Source of the DNA: Lactarius indigo
Taxonomy: Eukaryota > Basidiomycota > Agaricomycetes > Russulales > Russulaceae
Direction of reading: 5' to 3'
Assembly (NCBI GenBank): GCA_025766275.1
Contig: JAFKAC010000002.1
Coordinates: 310,001 to 374,000, forward strand
Length of the DNA stretch: 64,000 nt
Below are positions 50,801 to 62,049 of the stretch, piece by piece. Position 1 is the stretch's first letter. Each line of letters opens with the position of its first letter. The notes beneath the pieces were generated by a model, which worked only from the letters and a program-made list of their open reading frames with translations, searched no databases and was not told where the DNA came from. Made by a program: the position numbers and the translations under genes.

Positions 50801-53800
50801 GTAAAGGCCGTGCTTCGCTCGGGACAAAGCAACGTTTATCCTATTGCAACTCTGGAGAGATCCGAAGACCATCAGCTTTGACTTCGCGAAAATAGCAAGC
50901 TGCGTACTTTCAAAAAGCCAATTGAGGCATTCCCTTCCTCGAACGTGCCGGAATTTCTGACCAACGAAATTATCACGATCTTGGCCTCCTGACCTTGGAA
51001 AGTGTCTACTGTTCCGATGCGGATCTTTAAACACGATTAAAATTATCAACAATCAGAAGTCCGCAGTGCTACCCACGTGTTGAGCAACTCGAACTTGAGC
51101 AAATCCTATGTCGTCACCATTTGCGAGCCCCGTACGCTCTAGCTGCTCTTCGTCGCGTCCATCCACACTAACCGCAATCTCGAGATCTTTCAAATCCGCG
51201 CGGACCTTTTGCATTTGGCCTAGATAAGCACAGAGCACGGCAATGTCTCCAGCACCGCTATAGGGACCCTGCTTAAGGAGGTATAACACAAGGTCACGTA
51301 TCATGGCAACCTGATCAAACGACTAAATATTGAGGGCTGGTGTGTATGGTGTAATACACCGACGTACCTCGAACATGTTGTATTTCGACGCTGAATCATC
51401 TTCAGAGTTCTCCGGATTGTCGTGCGAAAAGAAGACGACGTCCTTCTCCATGCCCTTCACGGCGGGATAACCTCGAACAATTTCGTGGTCCACGAGCTTG
51501 GGGTACAAGATTGTCCTGCATGAGCGCGTCAAACCGCGACTCTATCTGTCTACGAGAGGGAACTACGTACCGTACGAAGTGGGAGATGCTAGGTCGCATC
51601 CTCCGCTGCACGTTGATCTGCGACATACTCATTCCCCCATCGGAAAGTCGCTCCATGAGAGATCTATCGAACTTGAACAGCTCCCGCCCGGACTTGCTAT
51701 CCACAGATAAAGCTTTCGGGGGTACATCAGCTTTATGTGAAGGAGGTAAGTGACCGGCGACCCACGAAAAGTTGCTAAATTTGGGCGCAGTTGTTTCGGG
51801 TCCCCAATACAGATAAGGTGTTTGACTAATTTTCAGGGGAGCTTCATTAGCTTAAATCCACGGGGCGTACACGCTTCAGGTAAATACCTGAGGGAACAAG
51901 AGAGGCCAGAATGTGCGCTTCGAGGACTTGACCGGCTTCCTCAACCATCAGAACCTTCGGCCGGACGCTCTACATTGTCCCGTCAACACCGGAGGTGATG
52001 TGCAATCACTCCAGACGAACCGTGAGCAGAGAGACAAGCTTGGCCGCGCCTACCATTCGGACGCTATCAGATCGCCACATCCCCATTGTTAGACTATTAG
52101 ATATTTACCGGTTGTAGTGCAGGCTATTAGATCGGTACCACTGAGTAATCTACGTCGACCCTGCACACGATCTCAATACAGTTGACGGTGCAGGTCACAA
52201 AATTGACTTACTTCGTCCTGTATATCCTCGTAGACTTTCCTGGCGTCCATGTATTGTCTTCTTAGGTGACCGAAAGCGCGTAAAAGCGATTCGTAAGCTA
52301 TTTTCTGCATGTCTTCCTCCCATGATCTTGCAAGGCGCCGTCGTTCGGGCATTGACATTGACCAAACGTCATAGACATGTGCCAGTTGTTCAACGGTGCG
52401 ACTTCCTGTGGGGACCAGCGGAATTCGGCCCCCGAAACCTAGTTCAGGCTCATTAAAGAACGCCACTCGTGGATCCGAATCAGTTCTTGAGTAAAATGGA
52501 GGAGGCTGGATGAATTTAATATCTCGACCATTCTTCCAAAATCCATAAATCCCTGAACTTTCGGCGTTCTGGGGGGCTTTCCTTCCCTTTGAGACTCGCG
52601 TCCATTTCCCGTTCTCTATTTCGTCCTCCGTGGCCCGCCGGCCCGGGAAGAGCTCCGCAATCCAAGACGGAGGTCCTCTAAAGGAATCAGCGTGCTGAGG
52701 GTGATGCAAGTCGAGAAACTTCTCGGTGTCTTCCCAAGTTAACCTGGGAAGTGGTATCTGGTTCATGATTTGTGTCGTCTCCACTTCTGCTTGCTTCATC
52801 GCAGCATATTCGCATCCAATGGCTAGCCGATTGAGCTCCCCTTGGAGCTCCCCACGACCCGAACGTTGTACCAGCTCGTGTAGGCTGTACTGTTCAATGC
52901 GCGGGTCGGTCGTTCTGGACCCGAGGCGCACGATGTTTGTCGTAATATTGGCGTCGAGAACCGACGTGACCATATGATCGAGCGCGTGGTTTGTGAACGC
53001 AATGAGGACTAAAATTACGTAAGAGAAGATATCGCATAGACGACCCCGCTTACCTATTGGTCTGACGTTACTAGAGAAGAGGACTCGAAGGATCTCCTTT
53101 GCCGTGAAACTCTGAGACCTACATCAGAACAAACAAAATGATGTCGAACTTGTCCGCACCTTTCCCGTTCCGGGTGGGCTAACGAATCGATAATCAGTGG
53201 TGGGCTTTAGTAAGGAGATTGAGGGGCATACCCTTGAATCAAAGAGACTTCCCGCGTGAGAGTGTCGATGACCGCATCAACCTGAGATGGATCCAATTCG
53301 CTCGAGCGCAGCAGTTGTTGGCGCGCGATCGTTACAGACGTCACATTGTTTACATTGACACTCGAAATCGATTCTCCCGGTCGAGCCAAGCATTGAAGAT
53401 TGTACTTGAACTGCGGAGCGCGTGCGTATCGTGGAGGTCCAACCTGCATGGGGGCAAGATTTCCAGAGTATGATATGAGCTCATTGAAGGGGACGGAGGT
53501 GGGTTCGACGGCCTTGAGTGTCTGAAGGAACGGGTGGAGAGCCTCATACATAACGTTGTTATCTATCAGGACGGCGAATGTCGACTTGTCGATAGAGATC
53601 TGCCGACGACGCAAAGCCATGGGTTCAATTTCGGCATCAAAAAATGAAACTCGGAGCTGGATTGTCTCTGCGTTGGCCTTGGCGGATTTGGCAATATCCG
53701 TACCATCAGAGACGATAGTTCCGAGGAATACTTGGAATCGACCGGGAGAAATGAGGGCAAGAGCGACGAGACTTCCTTGTTGCAAGCGCTTAGAATGTTC

Positions 53801-54660
53801 CCAATATTCAACTCTCGCTGTTTCATTTTCGTCCCGAGGAGCCCCTGGAGGTGAGTCAAGAACAAGGCCGACGGTGAAATTACGGCGTTCGGCCCTTAAA
53901 GGTGCAAAACAAGCGCCGGTGTAGAGTTGAAAGAATACCGAATTAAGGCCAGAGGTCTTATAAGCGCCGCCCTTAGATAAGAGCAACTTTTCCAGTAGCG
54001 TATGCGACCTCTGAGTCTTGGGACAGGTCCTCTGCGCCCACATCATCTCGACGTCTCTCTTGACTTCCCCAACTGATTGCCGAAAAGATGAACTTCGAGG
54101 CAACATAATTAGCATAAAGTGATGACGGAAGAACGACGGAAACAGTTGCACACATCATCTCTTCCCTCAATAATCGGAACTGTATATCGAGGTGCCGTTC
54201 CATCGAATTTTCGGGTAAATGATGTGGTGCAGAAGGGAGAAAGACTGGGAGATATGGTGGTAGGGGACATAGAAGTTCGTCGTTCGTTGGTGCGATGCGA
54301 ATATTGCGGATGTCAGTGAAATCATTATCGTGGCGAGGTTCTCCACCTCGCAAAGTACCGGGTGGGTCATAAGTTTGTTCCAGTCGAGATGTAAGCGCCT
54401 CCTGCATCTGACTGGCGGTGAATCTTCTGTTCGGGATGGATCTCCGCAACTTTCAAGTTTCCGTGTCTCCGAATTCTCTACCTACGATCTGACTGAGTCG
54501 GCTGATATCCTTCTCGAGCTCTCCCAACGTTAGATTCCGGATCTGCGCGCTTGACGAAGTGATAGGGTCCTGGAAGGTCGGAGGCGACGCGGTCACAGCT
54601 GTACTAGTAGTCCAACTATTAAACCATGAAAAGATATCGTCCACCAAACCGTGTATTTCG
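47889..54660 (-). pseudogene. ZNFX1/Hrr1-like helicase, array copy 4 (5'-truncated)
   Basis: Homology to copy 3 runs from the stop at 47889 to 54660 and then ends abruptly. Missing are the CCCH/RGG exon, the micro-exons and the start of the N-terminal helical region. Walker A is at 53159-53178, the EEAG motif near 51915-51950, the NFX1 cluster at 49680-50610 and the RING-like module at 49340-49510. The 553-codon 3' exon (48155-49816) is open and nearly identical to that of copy 3. The RZ finger is at 47930-48140. Besides the truncation, a 5-nt insertion near 54452-54457 causes a frameshift and immediate stop. The helicase, NFX1 and RZ parts remain largely open, so loss of the 5' end is recent or a truncated product is made. 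Confidence 0.82.
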
Positions 54661-55692
54661 CTCCGACCTCAACCCGTGCCCTGTGCCCAGCACAGCCCCG
54701 TAAGCGCTTCCCTTTTGTGTTCCGTGCCCTTAAAGGGTTCCTTGCAGTGTTGTGCCAGTCAGTGACTAGTCGTGAGAGTCAGGAAAGTCATCTGACCATG
54801 GGGTCAGTGACCGCAAATGACCGTGACTAGTGGTTTGCGGGCTCGGCTTCAAAGCCTAAGGCCAGCCTAAGACGGCCGTTCGAAACCAGGACGGGACTGG
54901 GATGAGAGTGGGTCCTGGCACAAACTCCTTCCCTTGTCGATGCGCCGTGTAAGAGACTATGATTACGCATCACGTGTTTTTTCCCACATCCACCTTCCTT
55001 TCTTATCGTAACTTTACGTCTCGTTACACTCTGCAATGACTGGGGACATTTGTTTCAACGGTTTCCGAGCGTGACGTGCTCTTCTCTTTTGTCATAGTAT
55101 CTGTCATTTTTTTTATCTACACATGTGTCCTTTTTGAGAAATTAGAGAGTTTAATTATTGCAGTATAGTGATTTGCCAGCCCAGCCTAGAAGCCGGAAGC
55201 CAGCCCAAGCCAGCCGCTGGAAGCCAGGCCAAGCTGGAGCCATAAGTCAGGCTTTTGTGGCCTGTGGCTCAGGCTTGAAATTCTCTGGGCTGGGGGATAT
55301 GGCCTGCATCTCGGCTTCAAAATTGCAGGCTACAGGCTGAAAAAAAAATCAAACAACTGCCAGTCACAGTACATGTTGCCAACCTCCTCACAGTATGTAC
55401 ACCCCCATTCTCTGTATGCTGCCCCTCTCTGATTCACCATCTAGTCATCAAGTTCTCCTAACTTTTGAGCTCTGTGTCAGTGTGGCTCATTATTTTAATT
55501 CTCCAGCTTTCTGCACTTGTGCATGGCACTATTGTTATGATTTTCTTTGGGACTTGTCCTTTATTTGTTTACCTGTTCCTCTCACGATACTATACAAGCC
55601 CTGTACAACTATGCGGACTTTATGATTACCTGGTTCTTGTCACACACCTTGCTTGTTACGATTCTTTCGGACTCATTCTCTTCTTTACTTCA
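54661..55692. other. Unassigned repeat-rich DNA at the array/retrotransposon border
   Basis: This starts at the exact point where helicase homology ends. It contains a GCC/AGCC-rich stretch (55160-55345) with repeated AGCC(C)AGCC(C/T)A-like words, and a related shorter patch near 54840-54900. These look like degenerate short interspersed or LTR-derived sequence. No gene is recognised. The last about 120 bp (55576-55697) resemble 62672-62750 on the other side of the copia element. Confidence 0.4.
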
Positions 55693-55697
55693 CTTTC
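55693..55697. repeat. Left target-site duplication of the copia element (CTTTC)
   Basis: CTTTC directly abuts the outer end of LTR A. The same five bases follow LTR C at 62667-62671. These are the two ends of one insertion. Confidence 0.9.
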
Positions 55698-56314
55698 TGA
55701 TGAACAGACACATAAGAACTATACTCACAGTGGACTGATAGTACTGTGGTGAGATATAGAGGGTGACTGGAAGCAGCACAGGGGTGTCAAGCAGAGTGAA
55801 GCAAAGTGGAAGTCTGGCACACAGCAGTGAGAGAACTGATGATAGTATTACAGTGAAGAGGACATACCTGGCACACAGCAGTGAGAGAACTGATGTGGAC
55901 CAGGAGCGTACAAGCACTACTACTTATACTGTACAGAGGTGTGACACTAGTACAAGAGTGGTAACGTAGAGTCACAGAATACAAGGAGCGTTGTTCTACA
56001 TACAGGACAAAAGGAGTGTATGAAAAGGGAACAAGGTGACTAGAACAAAGAGAGTCCAGACAAAGATGATATCATAATGACATCACAATAAAGATAAGAA
56101 CTAAAGGAGAACAAAGGACTGAGTACAATGAAGTGTCCGGAGTGTTCTACATGATGTCATAGTACATGATGTCATACATGACGCAATGATCAGCGCTAGA
56201 TTGTACAGATCAAATGTAAGTAATCTACAAGTCCAATTAATCTAATCTAAAGCAGTCCATGCTGCAAGTCCGGTCCGTACGAGCCGCTAAGTGCACAAGG
56301 GTCACTTATCAACA
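55698..56314 (-). repeat. LTR A, 617 bp, 3' LTR of the copia element
   Basis: Minus-strand sequence begins TGTTGATAAG and ends CTGTTCATCA. It lies directly after the polypurine tract, which identifies it as the 3' LTR. Two 27-bp direct repeats (55814-55840 and 55868-55894) and several TGATGTCA-like words (56150-56190) lie within it. By eye about 13 positions differ from LTR C. Confidence 0.92.
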
Positions 56315-56324
56315 TCTCCCCGTG
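56315..56324 (-). promoter_or_regulatory. Polypurine tract of the copia element
   Basis: CACGGGGAGA on the minus strand immediately precedes the 3' LTR, the usual place of the plus-strand primer. Confidence 0.8.
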
Positions 56325-56333
56325 ATCTACAAT

Positions 56334-58535
56334 CTAAGTACATACAAGTCCCATGTCATTGTTGTGCTTCTGCAGCAGGACACGCGGTAGTGACTTTGTG
56401 AAGCCGTCCGCAACCATATCTACAGTAGGAGTTCTAATGAGGGTGATGGTCCCCTTTTCGATGTACTCCCGAATGACATGATGCCGTATGGCAATGTGCT
56501 TAGACCGTCTCCCAGTGACAGGGTTCAAAGCCAAGTCAATGGCACCCTTATTGTCACCATGTAATGGGATGGGGTCGTCGACCTCGTACCCGAGTTCCGT
56601 GAGGAAGCTCTGATACCACGCAGCCTGGTTAGCCGCGTCGGTCATGGCCATGTATTCTGCTTCCGTTGTGTTTTGGGCAACAGTCTTTTGCTTGCGCGAA
56701 GACCAGCTTATTGCACCGTTAGCTAGTAGGAACACATAACCAGAGGTGGAGTGGCGGTCGTCAGTCTGATCAGCCAGACTGGAATCAGTGTAGCCGTGAA
56801 GGCCATCGCCATTGGCGCCATCATAAACAATATGCATATCCATAGTTCCTACTAAGTAGGATAGGACATACTGCACAAGTCGCAGATGTTGTGGTGAAGG
56901 ATTCGCTGCGTACTGCGCCAAACGTGACACAGCGAAGGAGATATCTGGCCTAGTGCCAATCTGCATATAAAGCAGGCTCCCAATTAAAGACTGGTAGTGG
57001 GAAATATCTGAGGCAGTTGCCTGCGACGTATATTTAACCAGGTGCTCGTCAGCACCAGCGGGCAAGGGTGTGTTGTGTGGTGTGGCATCAGACATGCCAA
57101 AGCGTTCAAGGACATCCTTGATGTAGCCAGATTGATCTATTTCGATGCGTCTAAGGGAGCGGTCGTGCACAATGCGCATACCAAGATAAGATTCTATCTC
57201 CCCAAGATCTGTCATCTCATAGCGTTCAGACAAGTCTGACTTAAGACGCTTGATACCACTCAATGAGGGACCCAGTATAGTGATGTCGTCAACGTAGACA
57301 ATAACGAAGAGTGGATCATACCCCTCCCGTTGAGGCATCACATATATGCCAGCATCAGCAAACGTCCACTTAAAGCCGAGTGCAGTGAGCACTCCATGGA
57401 ATTGCAAGTTCCATGCGCGGGAGGCCTGTTTGAGACCATAGATCGCCTTAACCAGGCGACACACCTTCGTCTCAGAGCCAGTGACAGTGAAACCTTGTGG
57501 CTGCTCCATATAAATCTCTTCGTCAAGCACGCCATTGAGAAAAGCAGACTTAACATCCATTTGATGGATGTGCCAGTCCTCCAGCGCGGCCAACGCCAGA
57601 AGTAAACGTAGCGACTCAAATCGTGCGACGGGAGAGAAGGTTTCATCAAAATCTACGCCAGGGATTTGCGTGAATCCCTTAGCCACCAAGCGAGCTCTGT
57701 AGTGGCCATCCGCTTTGAGCTTAAAGACCCATTTGGATTTTACTGCCTTGCGATTAGGCGGGAGATCCACTAACTCCCAAGTTCCATTCTTGGCTAGGGC
57801 GTCCATTTCATATTGACACGCCTTAGACCACTCATCTGAAGCTGCAGACCGCATGGCCTCTGCATAGGTTGCAGGGTCTCGGCCTATAAAGGCAGCAGCC
57901 AATAACTCCGCATACCCCAGACGCCTGCCGCGCCATGCCGCATTGTCCACATTGAAGTAACGCGGATTAGGGACAGGGGCACGAGCACTGCGCCTTGGTG
58001 CATTGTCCATCTCGCGCAACAGCTGACTACGCTGTGCACGATCCTCAAATCCCCCAGGCATTTCTGGTGAGGGAGGAGGGACATGGCGCATAATGCGCGT
58101 TGCACTAGGACGCGGTGGGGGTGAAGTAGGAGTGGTTTGCTCACGCTTTGGTGTGGTGGGCGGAGCCGGCAGAGCAGGTGGTGGAGTGGTGGGGCGTGGT
58201 TGGACTTGTGGGGGGTCTAGGAGCTTTTCAACATCCTCCTCCTCACTACTACTGGAGTGTGCAGGGGAGGGGGCTCACATTGGTGGTAACGCCGGCGGGT
58301 GAGGCACGGCAGTCACTGTTGTGCTAGGCACGACTGGTGGTGAAGGTGTGGGGTGTGTCTCAACACCCTGGAGGGACGGGAAGCTACTCTCGTCGAATGT
58401 CACATCCCTGGACACTCGAATGGAGCGGGTTGAGCGGTCCCAGAGCTTATAGCCCTTAGATTCGGGCTCAAACCCAATAAGCGTGACCTCAATGGCCTTT
58501 GCATCCAATTTGCGACGCTTATCAGCAGGTACGTG
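56334..58535 (-). pseudogene. Copia pol C-terminal half: integrase tail, RT, RNase H
   Basis: A 733-codon frame starts right after ACATG with HVPADKRRKLDAKAIE, the post-integrase region of copia polyproteins. It is interrupted by one in-frame TGA at 58275-58277, in the Ser/Pro-rich linker. The reverse transcriptase has WVFKLKADG, DETFSPVARFESLR, MDVKSAFLNG, YGLKQASRAWN and catalytic YVDD. The RNase H has YTDSS, EAEYM and GDNKGA, then HIAIRHHVIRE and the C-terminal DGFTKSL. It lacks its own start and the gag, protease and integrase core, which lie at 59941-62049 on the other strand. Confidence 0.92.
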
Positions 58536-58540
58536 CATGT
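58536..58540. repeat. Nested-LTR target duplication, copy 1 (CATGT = ACATG)
   Basis: The reverse complement, ACATG, is the pentamer that ends the 5' half at 62045-62049. Confidence 0.88.
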
Positions 58541-59157
58541 TGTTGATAAGTGACCCTTGCGCACTTAGCGGCTTGTACGGACCGGACTTGCAGCATGGAC
58601 TGCTTTAGATTAGATTAATTGGACTTATAGATTACTTACATTTGATCTGTACAATCTAGCGCTGATCATTGCGTCATATATGACATCATGTACTATGACA
58701 TCATGTAGAACACTCCGGACACTTCATTGTACTCAGTCCTTTGTTCTCCTTTAGTTCTTATCTTTATTGTGATGTCATTATGATATCATCTTTGTCTGGA
58801 CTCTCTTTGTTCTAGTCGCCTTGTTCTCTTTTCATACACTCCTTTTGTCCTGTGTGTAGAACAACGCTCCTTGTATTCTGTGACTCTACGTTACTACCCT
58901 TGTACTAGTGTCACACCTCTGTACAGTATAAGTAGTAGTGCTTGTACGCTCCTGGTCCACATCAGTTCTCTCACTGCTGTGTGCCAGGTATGTTCTCTCC
59001 ACTGTAATACTATTATCAGTTCTCTCACTGCTGTGTGCCAGACTTCCACTTTGCTTCACTCTGCTTGACACCCCTGTGCTGCTTCCAGTCACCCTCTATA
59101 TCTCACCACAGTACTATCAGTCCACTGTGAGTATAGTTCTTATGTGTCTGTTCATCA
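58541..59157 (+). repeat. LTR B, 617 bp, hybrid of 5' LTR and nested LTR
   Basis: Plus strand begins TGTTGATAAG and ends CTGTTCATCA, inverted relative to A and C. It is followed directly by the primer binding site, so at least its right end is the original 5' LTR end. By eye it shares most diagnostic bases with LTR C rather than A, as expected for partners in recombination. Confidence 0.9.
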
Positions 59158-59169
59158 GGTTATGGGCCC
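59158..59169 (+). promoter_or_regulatory. Primer binding site, initiator tRNA-Met anticodon-arm type
   Basis: GGTTATGGGCCC is complementary to the anticodon stem-loop of eukaryotic initiator tRNA-Met (GGGCCCAUAACC). Copia of Drosophila and yeast Ty5 prime from such an internal half-tRNA end. Its position abutting LTR B marks the 5' end of the internal region. Confidence 0.8.
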
Positions 59170-59940
59170 TGGTGCCCTAGCCACTCCACTTGGCTGGTCA
59201 CTGTCTTCCTAGGAGGACACACCAGGCTAAGGTCTGTCTGGGGCCTTACCAGCCTTGCCCAAGGCAGAGGACAGTGGGGTGCCACTTGTCTCTGCTAAGG
59301 AACCTCCTGTGTATGTACTGCCCAGTAGTCCTACTTTCACCCCTACTGTCTTCCTAGCCCCTGTGCTATGCGCAAGGAGACTGGGTCTGGTAGCCCCTTA
59401 ACTTCAAAATATCCAGGCGTGCATGGCCCACTGGGCTGTGTATTGTGGAGCTTAGCGCCAGCTGTCTCTGGTGCTCCACACTGGGCGCAGGATCTCCTCA
59501 CCATGGGAGTGTAAAACCTGGTTCAGGCTCTGGGGGGTGTTCACCACTATGGTGTTCTGCAACCAGATACCTGCCTTGTAGCGGCAATGGGAAAGGATTC
59601 AGTAAAGCCACTTGTGGCGATGAGGCAACCAACAGGCCAAGGAGGCTGAGGTAGACAGCCTTGGGCTCTGAAAGCAATCCCTTCACCTTCCCCCTGACGC
59701 AAACCATTTGAGCTGTGTCTTAGACACATCCTGGCTGGCAGCTAGCTCATGGTATGGCAAAGGGACTCTCCCAACCTGGGCCTAGCCCTTGTATCACTGG
59801 CATACTATCAGGAGGCAGGACGCGTTAGCATTCTGGCCTTACAGAATCACAGACAGGAGTGGTATCTCCCTCTATCCTTGTCTTGCAAACTATGAAGCAC
59901 TATCGCTGACTGCTCCTCGGCGATAGATTAAATCATCCCA
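59170..59940 (+). other. Copia 5' untranslated leader
   Basis: A roughly 770-bp leader lies between the primer binding site and the gag ATG. It has no coding frame of note and several short palindromic words, and would include the packaging signal. Confidence 0.6.
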
Positions 59941-62049
59941 ATGTCTTCTCGCGCACCATCTCCCACTGGCGCTGCTGCTGGTGCTACTGCTACTGCGGGG
60001 GGCTCCACGCTTCCCCCCACTGGGTCCACACCCTCTGCACGCATCTCTGCTGCCTATGGTGCAACGTTCGGCATGCCCTCTGGCATTCGCCTTGAACAGT
60101 TTGATGGCACTTACTGGAATGAGTGGTCTGGGACGATTGAAGCCATCCTCACGCTGCACGAAGCAGAGGATGTGTTCACCCTCCACCATGGACCAGTTGA
60201 CGTCACTCAAGACGAATGGGAGTCAGTACAACGTCGGGCAAAGGCGTACCTCCGCCTCTACCTCAAACCCGACGTCTACTCCCTTGTCGCCGACAACGCT
60301 GCCTATCCCACCTTCAAAGCCAAGTGGGACAAGCTCAGAGACGTATACACTGGTGCTTCGGGCAGCACCACCATCTTCAACTTGTGGATCCAACTAACAC
60401 AAGCCCGCCTTGACGACTCCGCGCCCATGGCCTCTCAGTTGGCCAAGCTCAATGAGCTGCGGGTTGCCCTTTCCAACACACAGATGGGTGTCACTGACAC
60501 TCAGTTCTGTCTCATTCTCCTCCACGCACTGCCACCCTCTTATGAGGTGTTGGCCTCTACTATCCTCGCCAGTGGGGCCCCTTCTGGACTAAAGCACGCT
60601 GAGATCATAGCGCGCATAGTGTCGGAAGAAGCTCGCCGCGCTGGGCCCTCTGGCTCCTCCCTCAACAAGGTGGCCCCCGTCAAGTCGACGGGCAAGAAGG
60701 GCAAGAAAGACCACTCCGGTCTGACTTGCCACTACTGCAACAAAAAGGGCCATATCAAGCCTGATTGCAGGAAGAGGAAGAAGGATGAGGCTGACGCAAA
60801 GGAGAAGGAGAAAGCAGGCAACAAGGCGGCCAATAGTCATGTCCTAGTACCTACTACCGCCTCCATTACAGAGGTCATAGAGCCCAAGATAGATTGGGCC
60901 TCTGAATCGATTGGTGTTGCCTTGTACGCTGCCTCGCGTGTGTGTTGGATGATGGACAGTGGTGCCACTCACCACATCACCCCACATCAGTCTGACTTCA
61001 AGGACTACACCCCAACCAAAGGCACTGTACGCCTGGGTGATAAGTCCACTATAGACCAAGTGGGTGTCGGGTCTGTTGTCTTTACTACGAGCCAGGGTAT
61101 CTCTATCACCCTCAGTAATGTGCTACACCTACCACAGGTGAAGACGCGCTTCTTGTTGATGCGCGCCCTAGCACAAAAGGGTGCTGAGATTGCCTTTGAC
61201 AGTGGCTCATTTAAAATATCTGTCAACCAAAAGTGTGTGGCCAAAGGCTACCTTGAGGACAACCTTTACTGGTTGGACGCAGCCAGCGTCGGCCTCAACG
61301 CCCACACAAAATCAAGTGCTGCCACACTTGATATCTGGCATCAACGCATGGGACACATCTCCTCTGCGGCGCTGAAGGCGCATGGTCCCTCTGCCACTAC
61401 TGGCATGGACATAGATAGCTCTACCACGGCCCACACAGTCTGCCGTGGGTGCGAGATGGGTAAATCCACTCGCCAACCCTTTTCTGCGTCCTCCAACAAA
61501 AGGACAACTCGTCAATTTGAGATTGTGCACAGTGACCTTGCCGGTCCTATGCAAACTCAGTCCCTGCAAGGCTCGACGTACACAGCCACCTTCATAGACG
61601 ACCACACTAAGTTCACTGTGGTCCACTTCCTTAAGTCGAAGGATCAGTTTGCTAAGTCGCTGCAAATGTATTTGGCCTGGGGTGAAACCCAGTCTGGCCA
61701 TAAACTGCACGCTCTGCACTCTGACCGTGGAGGTGAATACATGTCGAGTGTCACGCAGGACATTCTTAAGCAGAAAGGGATAGAGCATCACCTCACGATG
61801 CCGGGTTCACCACAGTCCAACGGTAAAGCCGAGCAGTTTAACCGCACCATTATGGATAAGGCAATGTCCATGCTTCACACAGCTGGCATGTCTAAAGGCT
61901 TCTGGGAACATGCGGTGTGTGCAGCTGTGCACATCTATAACCGCTCTCCAGTCCGTGGGCTTAAGTGGCGCACTCCCTATGAGCTCTGGCACTCTGGCAA
62001 AGTGCCTGATGTCTCACATCTACGTGTCTTTGGATGCAAGGGGTACATG
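59941..62049 (+). pseudogene. Copia gag-protease-integrase half, truncated at the inversion
   Basis: An unbroken 703-codon frame starts at ATG 59941. Residues about 1-260 form the copia-type gag (UBN2-like) domain. A CCHC knuckle CHYCNKKGHIKPDC follows at about 263-276. Protease has WMMDSGATHH (catalytic DSG) at about 335-345. The integrase zinc domain has WHQRMGH and CRGCEMGK. The integrase core has HSDLAG, SDRGGEY and GKAEQFNRT, giving the D-D-E triad. It ends FGCKGYM, where the TGA of LTR C acts as the stop. The RT half is at 56334-58535 on the opposite strand. Confidence 0.93.
62045..62049. repeat. Nested-LTR target duplication, copy 2 (ACATG)
   Basis: Pentamer matching the reverse complement of 58536-58540. 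It overlaps the last codons of the gag-integrase frame. Confidence 0.88.

Noticed and set aside
55763..55984. 65-80-codon frames inside the LTRs on both strands, repeated at all three LTRs
   Set aside because: They recur only because the LTR itself is repeated; LTRs of this class are non-coding.
59158..59169. A tRNA gene fragment
   Set aside because: Only a 12-base complement to the initiator tRNA anticodon arm directly after an LTR; this is a primer binding site.
59941..62049. An independent second copia element in plus orientation
   Set aside because: Shared ACATG breakpoints, the in-frame join with the minus-strand half, a single PBS and a single PPT, and one outer CTTTC pair all indicate one rearranged element rather than two.
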